From Solirubrobacter deserti (GTDB lineage Bacteria; Actinomycetota; Thermoleophilia; Solirubrobacterales; Solirubrobacteraceae): a DNA stretch of 64,000 nt. The position numbers were made by a program, and so were the translations under genes. Positions 42,833 through 51,991 of this stretch are shown piece after piece (the stretch's first letter is position 1; each line of letters begins with the position of its first letter). The notes beneath the pieces were generated by a model. The model was not told the origin of the DNA, did no database searches, and saw only the letters and a program-made list of their open reading frames with translations. The stretch is from assembly GCF_003344625.1 (NCBI RefSeq), contig NZ_QPKJ02000005.1, positions 558,001-622,000 of the forward strand, written 5' to 3'.

Positions 42833-43348
42833 ATGAGCGGCACCGACGACGAGCAGCCGCCGCAGGCTCCACCCCCGTGGCAGACGACGCCGCCGCAGTG
42901 GGCGCCTCCGCCCGGGCCGCCGCCGGCGGAAGGGGCGCCGCCCGCGGAAGGCGCGCCGCCGGCGGAAGGGGCGCCGCCCGCGGAAGGCGCGCCGCCGGCG
43001 TGGCAGCGGCCGGCACCGCCCCCTCCGCTCGGCTCGGCGCCGGTTCCCCAGTGGCAGCCGCCGGCCGGCTCGTACTGGACGCAGTCGAAGGCCTGGCAGC
43101 CCCCGCCGCCGACGCCGGGCAGCGCCACCGCGGCGCTCATCCTCGGGATCACGGCGGTGCTGGTGTTCCCGCTCGCGTTCCCGCTCGCGCTCGGGTTCGG
43201 CATCCGGGCCAAGCGCCGGATCGACGCGTCCGAGGGCACGCTGGGCGGCCGCGGGCAGGCCAAGTGGGGCATCGCGCTGGGCTGGGCCGGAGCCGTGCTG
43301 ACGCTGGTCGCCGTCGCGATGGTCGCCGGCTACCTCGCTACGGACTGA
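42833..43348 (+). CDS. DUF4190 membrane protein with Pro-rich repeats
   Basis: A 171-residue paralogue of the preceding gene, 3 bases downstream of it. The N-terminal half is Pro-rich and contains four perfect PAEGAP units, then a W/Q/P segment (PAWQRPAPPPPLGSAPVPQW). The membrane part has TPGSATAALILGITAVLVFP, FGIRAKRRIDASEGTLGGRG and a second helix. The disordered N-terminus may bind WW- or SH3-like modules or the cell surface, but this is speculation. The 3' end overlaps the DUF2752 gene by 11 bases. Confidence 0.82.
   Translation: MSGTDDEQPPQAPPPWQTTPPQWAPPPGPPPAEGAPPAEGAPPAEGAPPAEGAPPAWQRPAPPPPLGSAPVPQWQPPAGSYWTQSKAWQPPPPTPGSATAALILGITAVLVFPLAFPLALGFGIRAKRRIDASEGTLGGRGQAKWGIALGWAGAVLTLVAVAMVAGYLATD
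42923..42994 (+). repeat. 72-base coding tandem repeat (PAEGAP x 4)
   Basis: Two perfect 36-base units in tandem, each made of two 18-base subunits that differ only at silent positions. They encode four copies of Pro-Ala-Glu-Gly-Ala-Pro. The perfect identity of the 36-mers suggests recent slippage or a variable-number repeat. Confidence 0.85.
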
Positions 43349-43724
43349 TCGTGGCGCGCTCGGCCAGCGCCCACGTCCAGCCGGCGCCGCCGAGCAGCAG
43401 CACCAGCAGCCACACGCGCACCGGCGTGCGCATCAGCGGCTCCACGACCCGCACGCGCGTCGCGAGCACGAAGACGCCCGCGAGCACCAGGACCAGCGCC
43501 ACCAGGACCCAGAAGCCGTTGTAGCTGAGGAAGCCCGAGTCGCCCCGCGCGGCCCACGCGAACGCGCGGGTGCCGCCGCACAGCGGGCACGGCAGGCCCG
43601 TGATCGACCGGAAGGGGCACGGCGGGATCAGCGAGGTGCCATCGCGCGGGACCAGGGCGCCGACCGCGAACGGCACGCAGCCGAGCGCCAGCAGCATGGC
43701 TCCTTCGCGTCGTGCGCCTGTCAC
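43338..43724 (-). CDS. DUF2752 membrane protein
   Basis: A 128-residue membrane protein with the family signature CPFRSITGLPCPLCGGTRAF, which carries three Cys, and three to four hydrophobic helices (AMLLALGCVPFAVGALV, GFWVLVALVLVLAGVFVLA, VWLLVLLLGGAGWTWAL). The start is GTG at 43724, with TAAAGT on the minus strand 9 bases upstream. Function unknown. It lies convergent with a DUF4190 gene and divergent from the GH26-like gene. Confidence 0.82.
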   Translation of the reverse strand: MTGARREGAMLLALGCVPFAVGALVPRDGTSLIPPCPFRSITGLPCPLCGGTRAFAWAARGDSGFLSYNGFWVLVALVLVLAGVFVLATRVRVVEPLMRTPVRVWLLVLLLGGAGWTWALAERATISP

Positions 43725-43767
43725 TGCGACTTGACTTTAGTCCGCAGGGCCGGAGAAGGTTCCTGCA

Positions 43768-44757
43768 ATGCGCTGCGCCGTCACCGTCCTCCTCACGCTG
43801 CTGCTCCTCGCTGCCCCCGCCCGCGCCCAGGTCTTCGGGCCGCCCGAAGGCAAGGTCTTCACGGGCCTGACGGGCTCGAACTCGGTCGACAAGTTCGCCG
43901 GGGAGGTGGGCAAGCGCCCGGCGGTGTTCGGCTTTTTCACCTACTGGAACCAGGGCAACGAGTACACGTTCCGCTACGCCGAGAAGGCCGGCGCGCGGCT
44001 CATGCTGCACATCTCCACCGCGCAGAACTACGGCGTCAAGGAGGAGATCTCGCCGCGCGGGATCGCGCGCGGGCAGGGCGACGAGTACCTGCTGGCGCTC
44101 AACGCGCGCATCGCCGAGGAGGGCGAGCCGGTCTACGTGCGGCTGATGGCCGAGATGAACCAGACCAACAACGCCTACTGCGCGTTCAACAAGGACGGCT
44201 CCTCGCGTGGCGCGTCCCACAGCACGAGCGCGTTCAAGGCGGCGTGGCGCCGATCGGCCCTGATCCTGCGTGGCGGGCCGCTGGACGCCATCAACGCCAA
44301 GCTGCGCAAGCTCAGGCTGCCCGAGGTGCGCAGCGCTGAGGAAAGCCTGCCGGAGCCGCAGGTGAGCCTGCTGTGGGTGCCGCAGACCGAGGGGACGCCG
44401 AACATCCCCGCGAACCTGCCTTCCGCCTACTGGCCGGGCGAGGAGTACGTGGACTGGGTCGGCACCGACTTCTACAGCCGCTTCCCGGCCTTCGCCAAGC
44501 TCGAGCGCTTCTACGCGGCCTACCCAGGCAAGCCGTTCGTGTTCGGCGAGTGGGCGATGTGGGGCGCCGACAACCCGGGGTTCGTCAAGCAGCTCTTCAG
44601 CTGGGTCAACACCCACAAGCGGGTGAAGATGATGCTCTACAACCAGGGCGCGAACCCGAACGGGCCGTTCCGGCTCAACTCCCACCCGAAAGCGCGGGCC
44701 GAGCTCAGGAAGGCGCTCCGTAATCCGCGTTTTCTGGCTACTGTGGGCGGCGGATGA
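43768..44757 (+). CDS. Secreted GH26-like glycoside hydrolase
   Basis: A 329-residue exported protein. Signal peptide RCAVTVLLTLLLLAAPARAQ precedes a single TIM-barrel domain that resembles beta-mannanase-type GH26 proteins. VYVRLMAEMNQTNN (about residues 122-135) carries the likely acid/base Glu, and KPFVFGEWAMWG (about 252-263) the likely nucleophile Glu. YVDWVGTDFYSRF is also typical. Substrate could be mannan or another beta-linked polymer. GGAGAAGG lies about 10 bases before the ATG. Its stop overlaps the third DUF4190 gene by 4 bases. Confidence 0.8.
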   Translation: MRCAVTVLLTLLLLAAPARAQVFGPPEGKVFTGLTGSNSVDKFAGEVGKRPAVFGFFTYWNQGNEYTFRYAEKAGARLMLHISTAQNYGVKEEISPRGIARGQGDEYLLALNARIAEEGEPVYVRLMAEMNQTNNAYCAFNKDGSSRGASHSTSAFKAAWRRSALILRGGPLDAINAKLRKLRLPEVRSAEESLPEPQVSLLWVPQTEGTPNIPANLPSAYWPGEEYVDWVGTDFYSRFPAFAKLERFYAAYPGKPFVFGEWAMWGADNPGFVKQLFSWVNTHKRVKMMLYNQGANPNGPFRLNSHPKARAELRKALRNPRFLATVGGG

Positions 44758-45089
44758 GCTGGCAGCCGCCTCCGTACCCACCGCCTCAGCAGCAGAGCAA
44801 CGCGGCCGTCGTGTCGCTCGTGCTCGGCATCTGCGGCCTGGTGGTGTGCCCGCTGGTCTGCTCGGTCGCGGCGCTCGTCTACGCGAGCAAGGCCTTCACG
44901 GAGATCGACAGCTCCGGCGGGCGCCTCACAGGACGCGACCTGGCCAAGGCGGGGCAGGTGCTCGGCTGGGTGGGCGTCGCCCTGTGCGTGCTCGGCCTGC
45001 TGTTCGTCGTCGGCGTCATCGGCCTGGGCGAGGCGCTCAACGACGACTCGTACGAGTACGAGCCAGTGCCCGAGTACCAGGTGGACTAG
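44754..45089 (+). CDS. Short DUF4190 membrane protein
   Basis: A 111-residue third paralogue, with a much shorter N-terminal tail (MSWQPPPYPPPQQQSN). Two helices (VVSLVLGICGLVVCPLVCSV and GQVLGWVGVALCVLGLLFVV) flank [21 protein letters not shown]. An acidic/tyrosine-rich C-terminus (DDSYEYEPVPEYQVD) sets it apart. It is translationally coupled to the GH26-like gene, so the two products may work together at the cell surface. Confidence 0.8.
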   Translation: MSWQPPPYPPPQQQSNAAVVSLVLGICGLVVCPLVCSVAALVYASKAFTEIDSSGGRLTGRDLAKAGQVLGWVGVALCVLGLLFVVGVIGLGEALNDDSYEYEPVPEYQVD

Positions 45090-45856
45090 GCCGCCAGGTT
45101 CAAACGCTCGCCGGACGCGGCCGCGACGAGCGCCTCGAACAGCCGCGGGTGCGGCTGGCCGACGCGGTCCAGCGTCTCGGCGTGCCACTGCACGCCGAGC
45201 ACGAGCCGGTCCGCGCCCGGGTCCTCGATCCCCTCGACGGTCCCGTCCGGCGCCCAGGCGACGGCGCGTAGCCCGCGGCCGAGGCGGTCGGCGGCCTGGT
45301 GGTGGAAGGAGTTCACGTGCGGCTCGGTCGTGCCCAGGATCGCGGCCAGGCGCGAGCCGGGCTCGATGCGCACGGTGTGCGTCTCCTCCCAGCCCGGGGC
45401 GGTCTGACGATGGTCGATCGAGTGGTCCGTGACGGCCGGCAGGTGCTGGTGCAGCGTGCCGCCGCGTGCGACGTTGAGTGCCTGCGCCCCGCGGCAGATC
45501 CCGAAGATGGGTAGGCCCATGGCATCGGCCACGCGCGCGACCTCCAGCTCGAAGACGTCGAGCGTCGGCTCCGTCGGCCCGAGCTCGGGCGCCGGCTTGG
45601 CGCCGTAGGCCGCCGGATCAAGGTCCGGCCCGCCGCTCAGGCACACGCCCTGCAGACAGCCCAGCAGCCGCGGCACCGCCTCGATCCCGAGTGGCGGGAG
45701 CACGACCGGGACGGCGCCCGCGCGGGCGAGCGCGCGCACGTACGGCATGCCCAGCGCCATCTCGTGCTGGGGCGGCTCGCCCTCCGGCAGCGGTCGCGTC
45801 CGCTCCGCGCGCCGTACCTCGGACGTGGTCACGCCCACCAATGGCCTGGACTGCAT
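45086..45856 (-). CDS. Peptidase C26 / gamma-glutamyl-GABA hydrolase-like protein
   Basis: A 256-residue class I glutamine amidotransferase-like hydrolase. Marks are RPLVGVTTSEVRR, GVCLSGGPDLDPAAYG, nucleophile Cys in PIFGICRGAQALNVARGG (about residue 119), and the His/Glu of the triad in VNSFHHQAADRLGRG and LVLGVQWHAETLD. It resembles PuuD, which cleaves gamma-glutamyl-GABA in polyamine degradation; no other puu gene is present, so the substrate is open. ATG 45856 is preferred because TAATTT (minus strand, 45869-45864) lies 7 bases upstream. Confidence 0.87.
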   Translation of the reverse strand: MQSRPLVGVTTSEVRRAERTRPLPEGEPPQHEMALGMPYVRALARAGAVPVVLPPLGIEAVPRLLGCLQGVCLSGGPDLDPAAYGAKPAPELGPTEPTLDVFELEVARVADAMGLPIFGICRGAQALNVARGGTLHQHLPAVTDHSIDHRQTAPGWEETHTVRIEPGSRLAAILGTTEPHVNSFHHQAADRLGRGLRAVAWAPDGTVEGIEDPGADRLVLGVQWHAETLDRVGQPHPRLFEALVAAASGERLNLAA

Positions 45857-45919
45857 CCGCCAAAAATTACCCACACGGCCGATGGATAGAATCCCTACCT
45901 CCGGAATCGGTATTAGAAC

Positions 45920-46237
45920 GTGAGCCCTCTGATCGACATCTGCCCGCTCGATGATCTCCCTCCCGGGGGCAAGCGTCTCGTGGAGTACGAGGACCTCGAG
46001 ATCGGCGTCGTCAACTGCCGCGGCGAGATCTTCGCCATCGAGGACCGCTGCTCGCACGACGACGGCGAGCTGGTCGACGGCGAGCTGGACCAAGAGGACT
46101 GCGCGATCGAGTGTCCCCGGCACGGGTCGCGGTTCGACCTGCGGACCGGAAAGCCCATGAACCTGCCTGCGTACGTGCCCGTCGACACCTTCCCGGTGCT
46201 CGTCGAGGACGGCGTGATTCGAGTGGAGGTCGACTGA
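45920..46237 (+). CDS. Rieske [2Fe-2S] ferredoxin of the suf locus
   Basis: A 105-residue soluble Rieske protein. The cluster ligands are in RCSHDDGEL (C-x-H) and [11 protein letters not shown] (C-x2-H), about 17 residues apart, as in bacterial dioxygenase-type ferredoxins. GTG at 45920 starts it; TAGAAT at 45887-45892 is a possible -10. It sits 4 bases before sufB, an order found in other actinobacterial suf operons, so it may supply electrons for cluster assembly. Confidence 0.9.
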   Translation: MSPLIDICPLDDLPPGGKRLVEYEDLEIGVVNCRGEIFAIEDRCSHDDGELVDGELDQEDCAIECPRHGSRFDLRTGKPMNLPAYVPVDTFPVLVEDGVIRVEVD

Positions 46238-46241
46238 CCTG

Positions 46242-47678
46242 ATGGCTACTCCCGAGGTGATCGCCGAGCAGCAGGCGCTGGTCGGCCTCAACAGCGACTA
46301 CGAGACGAAGTTCGGCTTCCATGACCCGGAGACGGGTTACGCGTTCAAGGCCCCGAAGGGGTTGTCGAAGGCGCTGGTCGAGCAGATCTCCGAGTTCAAG
46401 AACGAACCGCAGTGGATGCGGGACTTCCGCCTGAAGGCGCTCGAGCACTTCCTCGAGCGTCCGCAGCCGACGTGGGGCTCGCCCATGCTCGCCGAGGTCG
46501 ACTACGACGACATCCACTACTTCGTCCGCGCGTCCGAGAAGTCCTCGCGCACGTGGGACGACGTGCCCGAAGACATCAAGAACACGTTCGACCGCCTGGG
46601 CATCCCGGAGGCCGAGCGCAAGTTCCTGTCGGGTGTCGGCGCGCAGTACGAGTCCGAGGTCGTGTACCACCAGGTGCGCGAGGACCTCGAGAAGCAGGGC
46701 GTGATCTTCATGGACATGGACTCGGGGCTCCGTGAGCACGAGGACATCGTCCGCGAGTACTTCGCCTCGATCATCCCGGCCAACGACAACAAGCTCGCGG
46801 CGCTGAACTCCGCGGTGTGGTCGGGCGGCTCGTTCGTCTACGTGCCCAAGGGCGTGCACGTCGAGATGCCGCTGCAGGCCTACTTCCGGATCAACACCGA
46901 GAACATGGGCCAGTTCGAGCGGACGCTGATCATCGCCGACGAGGGCTCGTACGTGCACTACGTCGAGGGCTGCACCGCCCCGGTGTGGTCGACCGACTCC
47001 CTGCACTCGGCCGTCGTCGAGCTGATCGCCAAGCCGGGCGCGCGCATCCGCTACACGACCGTCCAGAACTGGTCGCAGAACGTCTACAACCTCGTCACCA
47101 AGCGCGCGGTCGCCGAGACCGACGCGACGGTCGAGTGGGTGGACTGCAACCTCGGCTCCAAGCTGACCATGAAGTACCCGTCCGTCTACCTGACGGGCGA
47201 GCGCGCGCACGGCGAGGTGCTGAGCATCGCGTTCGCGGGCAAGGGCCAGCACCAGGACGCCGGCGCCAAGATCATCCACGCGGCGCCGAACACGACGTCC
47301 AACATCTTCGCCAAGTCGATCTCCAAGGACGGCGGCCGCAGCTCCTACCGCGGTCTGCTCGAGGTCGCCAAGGGCGCCACGGGCTCCAAGTCCAAGGTCG
47401 TCTGCGACGCGCTGCTGCTCGACGAGCACTCGCGCTCGGACACCTACCCGACGATCCGCATCGGCGAGGACGACGTGGACGTCGGACACGAGGCGTCGGT
47501 CTCCAAGATCGGCGAGGAGCAGCTGTTCTACCTGATGGCGCGCGGCATCCCCGAGGACGAGGCGGGCAAGCTGATCGTCAACGGCTTCATCGAGCCGATC
47601 GTCAAGGAGCTCCCGATGGAGTACGCGGTGGAGATGAACCGCCTCATCGAGCTCCAGATGGAGGGCTCCATTGGCTGA
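46242..47678 (+). CDS. sufB: Fe-S cluster scaffold protein SufB
   Basis: A 478-residue beta-helix scaffold subunit. Marks are [59 protein letters not shown], the Cys in [20 protein letters not shown], and the C-terminal SufC-binding region [19 protein letters not shown]. Length is normal. It assembles clusters with SufC and SufD. Its stop overlaps sufD by 8 bases. Confidence 0.96.
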   Translation: MATPEVIAEQQALVGLNSDYETKFGFHDPETGYAFKAPKGLSKALVEQISEFKNEPQWMRDFRLKALEHFLERPQPTWGSPMLAEVDYDDIHYFVRASEKSSRTWDDVPEDIKNTFDRLGIPEAERKFLSGVGAQYESEVVYHQVREDLEKQGVIFMDMDSGLREHEDIVREYFASIIPANDNKLAALNSAVWSGGSFVYVPKGVHVEMPLQAYFRINTENMGQFERTLIIADEGSYVHYVEGCTAPVWSTDSLHSAVVELIAKPGARIRYTTVQNWSQNVYNLVTKRAVAETDATVEWVDCNLGSKLTMKYPSVYLTGERAHGEVLSIAFAGKGQHQDAGAKIIHAAPNTTSNIFAKSISKDGGRSSYRGLLEVAKGATGSKSKVVCDALLLDEHSRSDTYPTIRIGEDDVDVGHEASVSKIGEEQLFYLMARGIPEDEAGKLIVNGFIEPIVKELPMEYAVEMNRLIELQMEGSIG

Positions 47679-48939
47679 GCTGACTTCGGTACGAGAGCCC
47701 GAGTGGCTGAAGGAGCGCCGCAGCGATGCGGCGCGCCGCGCCGCCGAGCTCGACGTCCCGCGCTTCAAGGGCAAGGCGGGCTGGGAGTTCACGGACATCT
47801 CCAAGCTCGACCTGGCGTCCTTCACGGCCGCCGAGCCGGGCGTCGGTGACGCGAGCGCGGTCGACCGCGCCGAGACGCTGCTGGAAGCGCCCGAGGGCGC
47901 GCACCATCTCGGGCAGGTCGACGGCCGCGTGCTCGACCATGGCGAGACCGACGGCGATCTCCTCGTGCTGCCGCTCACGCTCGCCTGCGAGACGCACGCC
48001 GACCTGGTCGCCGAGCACTTCGGCAAGGTCGTCGACGCCGAGCAGGACGTGTTCACGGCGCTCAACGACGCCGGCTGGACGGGCGGCGCGTTCGTCTACG
48101 TCCCGCGCGGCGTGCGCGTCGAGCAGCCGATCGTGCTCACCGCGATCACCGACGCGGACAAGACCGCTCTGCACCGCCGCGTGCTGATCGTGGTCGAGGA
48201 GGGCGCCGAGGCCGAGGTCTGGGAGCAGCACCTCTCCGGCTCCACCGACAACGAGACGATGCTGACGTCGATCGTCGAGCTGCGCGTGGGCCAGAACGCC
48301 CGCCTGCGGTTCGTCGGCGCGCAGGACCTCAACGAGAAGACGTGGGTGTTCGGCTCCCAGCGGGCCGAGGTCGCCCGCGACGGCCACCTGGACTGGGTGA
48401 CGGCCGGCTTCGGCTCCGGCAACGGCAAGGTGTTCACCAACACGCTGCTCGCCGGCGAGGGCTCGCACGCGCGGGTCACGGGCGCCTACGCGCCGCACAG
48501 CCGCCAGCACGTGGACTTCGACACGCTGCAGGAGCACGGCGCGGCCAACACCACGTCCGACCTCGCCTTCCGCGGCGTCCTCGCCGACCGCTCGTCCGCG
48601 GTCTGGCGCGGCATGATCAAGGTCGACCCGGGCGCCCAGCAGACCGACGCCTTCCAGGAGTGCCGCAACCTGCTGCTCTCCAAGAAGGCGCACGCGGACG
48701 CGATCCCGGGCCTGGAGATCCTCGCCAACGACGTGCGCTGCACGCACGCGGCGGCGATCGCCCAGATCGATCCCGAGCAGGTCTTCTACCTGCGCGCCCG
48801 CGGCCTGGACGACACCCGCTCCAAGCGCCTCGTGATCGAGGGCTTCATGGCCGAGCTCGTCGAGCGCTTCGAAGAGGGGCCGATCCGCGAGGCCATGACG
48901 GCCGCGCTGGAACGGCGCCTCAGCGTCCTGCTGGACTAA
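47671..48939 (+). CDS. sufD: Fe-S cluster scaffold protein SufD
   Basis: A 422-residue partner of SufB. It starts with TTG at 47671 inside the end of sufB ([20 protein letters not shown]), which keeps the conserved N-terminal helix and couples translation. Conserved parts are [56 protein letters not shown] and the C-terminal [20 protein letters not shown]. It ends tail to tail with the WYL regulator gene (4-base overlap). Confidence 0.95.
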   Translation: MAELTSVREPEWLKERRSDAARRAAELDVPRFKGKAGWEFTDISKLDLASFTAAEPGVGDASAVDRAETLLEAPEGAHHLGQVDGRVLDHGETDGDLLVLPLTLACETHADLVAEHFGKVVDAEQDVFTALNDAGWTGGAFVYVPRGVRVEQPIVLTAITDADKTALHRRVLIVVEEGAEAEVWEQHLSGSTDNETMLTSIVELRVGQNARLRFVGAQDLNEKTWVFGSQRAEVARDGHLDWVTAGFGSGNGKVFTNTLLAGEGSHARVTGAYAPHSRQHVDFDTLQEHGAANTTSDLAFRGVLADRSSAVWRGMIKVDPGAQQTDAFQECRNLLLSKKAHADAIPGLEILANDVRCTHAAAIAQIDPEQVFYLRARGLDDTRSKRLVIEGFMAELVERFEEGPIREAMTAALERRLSVLLD

Positions 48940-49892
48940 GGAGTGGCGCGGGCGATCCCCTCGGCGATCGCCCGCAGCCGCTCGAGCAGCTCCGGCGGGC
49001 CGTCCACCTCGTACGGCTCGCTGATCATGGCGATCCGCATGGCGAGCCAGTCCAGGTTGTCGTCGCTCGTGCGCACCTCGCTGGTGTGCTCGTCGACCGC
49101 GGTCGCGTTGCCGAGCCAGTAGCGGCCCGAGAGCGTCTCCACGGGCGCGTGGATGACGACGCGCGCCTCGTAGCGCGCGCGGTAGCTCTTCAGGCTCTGC
49201 TGGACGTAGCTCGCCGCGTCCGGGGTGGGGAGGGTGCGCGGCACGAAGCGCGCGCCCGCCGGCTGTACCTGCTCGATCCGGTCCACACGGAACGTGCGCC
49301 AGTCCGTGCGGCCGCAGTCCCAGGCCACGAGGTACCAGCGGCGGCCGGCGTTCACGAGCGAGTGCGGCTCGGCCTCGCGCTTGCTGTCGGCCTTGTCGCG
49401 CGCGGTGTAGTTGAAGCGCACGCGCTCGTGGTCGCGCACGGCGGCGGCGAGCGCGGTCAGGCACTGCGGGTCCACGGTCGGCCCGCCGCCGTAGACCTGC
49501 AGCGTCTGGGTCGCGCGCCCGAGCGCCTGCACGCGCCGGCGCAGGTGCGCGGGGAGCACCTGCTCGAGCTTGACCAGCGCGCGCACGGCGGTCTCCTCGA
49601 CGCCCATCACCGAGCTGCCCGCGGCCGTGCGCAGCGCGACGGCGATCGCGATCGCCTCGTCGTCGTCGAGCAGCAGCGGCGGCATCGCGGCGCCCGCGCG
49701 CAGCTGGTAGCCGCCGGCCGGGCCGGTCATCGACTCGACGGGGTAGCCGAGCGTGCGCAGCCGCTCGACGTCGCGCCGGATCGTGCGCGCGGACACCTCC
49801 AGCCGCTCGGCCAGCTCAGTGCCCGGCCAGTCGCGGCGGCCCTGCAGCAGGGACAGCAGGGTCAGCAGCCGGCTCGATGTCGTCTCGCTCAC
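48936..49892 (-). CDS. HTH/WYL-domain transcriptional regulator
   Basis: A 318-residue YafY-type regulator. An N-terminal winged helix (SRLLTLLSLLQGRRDWPGTE, then VSARTIRRDVERLRTLG) is followed by a helical linker, the WYL domain (about 140-230; HSLVNAGRRWYLVAWDCGRTDW carries W-Y-L) and a WCX domain. GTG at 49892 (MSETTSSRLL) is preferred to an upstream TTG. WYL domains bind ligands or nucleic acids. The gene is divergent from a DrrAB-like exporter, which it probably controls. Confidence 0.9.
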   Translation of the reverse strand: MSETTSSRLLTLLSLLQGRRDWPGTELAERLEVSARTIRRDVERLRTLGYPVESMTGPAGGYQLRAGAAMPPLLLDDDEAIAIAVALRTAAGSSVMGVEETAVRALVKLEQVLPAHLRRRVQALGRATQTLQVYGGGPTVDPQCLTALAAAVRDHERVRFNYTARDKADSKREAEPHSLVNAGRRWYLVAWDCGRTDWRTFRVDRIEQVQPAGARFVPRTLPTPDAASYVQQSLKSYRARYEARVVIHAPVETLSGRYWLGNATAVDEHTSEVRTSDDNLDWLAMRIAMISEPYEVDGPPELLERLRAIAEGIARATP

Positions 49893-49912
49893 GCCGACAA
49901 GGATGCCCAAAA

Positions 49913-49979
49913 TTGCGGACAAGTCGTGGCCGCAACACCGCCGAGGGTACGGCTGGCACGAGTCTTGAGGTTGCGGACA
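49913..49979. promoter_or_regulatory. Repeated TTGCGGACA motifs in the WYL-exporter intergenic region
   Basis: TTGCGGACA occurs at 49913-49921 and again at 49971-49979, and CCGCAA at 49930-49935 is an inverted copy of its core. The second copy follows a -35-like TTGAGG (49965-49970) and precedes a weak -10 near 49989-49994, so it sits in the spacer of the probable exporter promoter. These are candidate binding sites for the WYL regulator. Confidence 0.5.
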
Positions 49980-50013
49980 GATCCTGACCTAGACCCTCGG
50001 GAGGATCCCTATC

Positions 50014-50997
50014 ATGCGATTCGAAGAGCCAGCGATCAGCGCTCAGGGCCTCGTCAAGTCGTTCGGGGACGTCCGCGCCCTCGACGGTGTCGATCTCGAG
50101 GCCGCGCCCGGCACGGTGCTGGGCGTGCTCGGCCCGAACGGGGCCGGGAAGACCACGTCCGTCCGCGTCCTCACGACGTTGCTGGAACCCGACGGCGGCC
50201 AGGCGCGCGTCGCGGGCCTGGACGTGGTCAAGGACGCGCCGCGGCTGCGGTCGCGGATCGGGCTCGCCGGCCAGTACGCGGCCGTCGACGAGAACCTGAC
50301 CGGGATCGAGAACCTGACGATGGTCGGCCGGCTGTACGGCAACAAGCGCGCGGTGGCCAAGCGGCGCGCGGCCGAGCTGCTCGAGCGCTTCTCGCTCAGC
50401 GACGCCGGCTCGCGCCCGGCGAAGACCTACAGCGGCGGCATGCGGCGCCGGCTGGACCTGGCGGCGGCGCTGGTGGCCAGCCCGCCGGTCCTCTTCCTCG
50501 ACGAGCCCACCACCGGCCTGGACCCGCGCTCGCGGATCGAGCTGTGGACGGCGATCGAGGAGCTGGTCGGCGAAGGCACCACGGTGCTGCTCACCACCCA
50601 GTACCTCGAGGAGGCCGACCGGCTCGCGGACCGGATCGCGGTCATCGACCACGGCCACGTGATCGCCGAGGGCACGGCCGACGAGCTCAAGGCCCGGGTC
50701 GGCGGCCTGCGCGTGGAGGTCACGCTCACCCACGGCGCCGCGGCGTTCGCGGCCATGACCGCGCTCGAGAGCATGAGCGACGAGCCCGTGCGGGTGGACG
50801 GGCCGCTCGTGTCCGTGCAGGTGGACGAACGGGCCGGCGCGATCATGGAGGCCGCGCGCAGGCTCAGTCAGGCGGGCGTCGGGGCCGAGGACATCGCGGT
50901 CCGGCGGCCGACGCTCGACGACGTGTTCCTGTCGCTGACCGGCCACGCGACGGTGGAAGACCAGGACGTTCCGGAGCTCGTGGAGGTCGCGGCATGA
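50014..50997 (+). CDS. DrrA-type drug/lipid exporter ATP-binding protein
   Basis: A 327-residue ABC-2 exporter ATPase. Walker A is GPNGAGKTTSVRVL, the Q-loop IGLAGQYAAVDENLTG, the signature YSGGMRRRLDLAAAL and Walker B LFLDEPTTGLDPRSR. The C-terminal 100 residues with RRPTLDDVFLSLTGH are the DrrA-specific regulatory tail. The G-Q-Y-A-A-V-D-E variant is typical of the daunorubicin-resistance family. It overlaps the permease gene by 4 bases. Confidence 0.93.
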   Translation: MRFEEPAISAQGLVKSFGDVRALDGVDLEAAPGTVLGVLGPNGAGKTTSVRVLTTLLEPDGGQARVAGLDVVKDAPRLRSRIGLAGQYAAVDENLTGIENLTMVGRLYGNKRAVAKRRAAELLERFSLSDAGSRPAKTYSGGMRRRLDLAAALVASPPVLFLDEPTTGLDPRSRIELWTAIEELVGEGTTVLLTTQYLEEADRLADRIAVIDHGHVIAEGTADELKARVGGLRVEVTLTHGAAAFAAMTALESMSDEPVRVDGPLVSVQVDERAGAIMEAARRLSQAGVGAEDIAVRRPTLDDVFLSLTGHATVEDQDVPELVEVAA

Positions 50998-51752
50998 TCA
51001 ACGACACGCTCACCCTCGCCGAGCGCGCGCTCGTCCGGCTCCCGCGCAACCCGGACATGCTGCTGGCCTTCACGGTCCAGCCGATCATGTTCGTGCTGCT
51101 GTTCGCGTTCGTCTTCGGCGGCGCGATCGAGACGCCCGGCTACGGCGACTACATCGATTTTCTGATCCCGGGCATGATCGTCCAGCAGATCTGCTTCGGC
51201 GGCTTCGCGACCGCGCTCGGGCTCGCCGAGGACATGACCAAGGGCCTGATCGACCGCTTCCGCTCGTTGCCCACCGCGCGCGCGTCGGTGCTCGCGGGGC
51301 GCACGCTGGCGGACGTCGCCACCAACCTGCTGTCGGTCGCGATCCTGCTCGCGACGGGCCTGGTGATCGGCTTCCGCTTCGACGCGGGCGTGCCCGAGAT
51401 CCTCGCCGGCCTCGGCCTGCTGCTGCTGTTCGGCTACGCGTTCAGCTGGATCTTCGCGCTGATCGGGATGAGCGTCTCCTCGCCCGAGGCGGCGAACGGC
51501 GTCGGCTTCACGCTGATCTTCCCGATCACGTTCATCTCGTCCGCGTTCGTGCCGGTGGCGTCGATGCCGGCGGGCCTCGAGCAGGTCGCCGAGGCGAACC
51601 CGGTCAGCGTCGTCGTGGACGCGATCCGTGCACTGTGGCTGGGCGGGGAGATGGGCAACAGCCTGTGGCTGAGCGTCGTCTGGTGCTTCGTGCTGATCGC
51701 GGTCTTCGCGCCGCTGGCGGTGCGCAAGTACCGGATGAGCGCGTCGGCCTGA
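50994..51752 (+). CDS. DrrB-type ABC-2 exporter permease
   Basis: A 252-residue membrane protein with six predicted helices, starting at ATG 50994 (MINDTLTLAERALVRLPRNPDMLL). The ABC-2 signature FRSLPTARASVLAGRTLADVA and the late NPVSVVVDAIRALWLGG are characteristic. The long in-frame extension upstream through sufD and the WYL gene is a shadow frame. With the ATPase it probably exports a hydrophobic compound under control of the WYL regulator. Confidence 0.93.
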   Translation: MINDTLTLAERALVRLPRNPDMLLAFTVQPIMFVLLFAFVFGGAIETPGYGDYIDFLIPGMIVQQICFGGFATALGLAEDMTKGLIDRFRSLPTARASVLAGRTLADVATNLLSVAILLATGLVIGFRFDAGVPEILAGLGLLLLFGYAFSWIFALIGMSVSSPEAANGVGFTLIFPITFISSAFVPVASMPAGLEQVAEANPVSVVVDAIRALWLGGEMGNSLWLSVVWCFVLIAVFAPLAVRKYRMSASA

Positions 51753-51991
51753 GCAGATCGGCGGCGCCGTCGGGGTACCGGCGGCTGCCGCCGAGCGTGC
51801 GCGGACTCGAACTCTCGGAACCTGCATGCGGACAGGACGACTTGCGCGGTCACCCGATCGGCGTAAAGTCCGAGCGGATTTCCGTCTGTGGCGCAAACCC
51901 GGCTACAGTGCGGAGATCGACGCTGGACCGCGCGCGGCGCGGCTCCGTCCGTCCTGGCGCTTAGCCTCCATAGATCGCCCTTTCTCGACAC

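Noticed and set aside
42923..42994. Tandem repeat as a possible CRISPR array
   Set aside because: Units are contiguous without spacers and encode in-frame PAEGAP repeats.
48342..50993. A long open frame running in from sufD and the WYL gene to the DrrB-type permease
   Set aside because: Only the part from ATG 50994 is membrane-protein-like; the upstream part is Arg/Ala/Gly-rich shadow sequence antisense to, or out of frame with, good genes.
51803..51812. tRNA T-arm-like sequence GGACTCGAAC (minus strand GTTCGAGTCC) before the three-gene module, possibly an integration scar
   Set aside because: The flanking bases do not form a T-stem and no acceptor, D or anticodon arm is found around it; no matching repeat was seen at the other end of the module.
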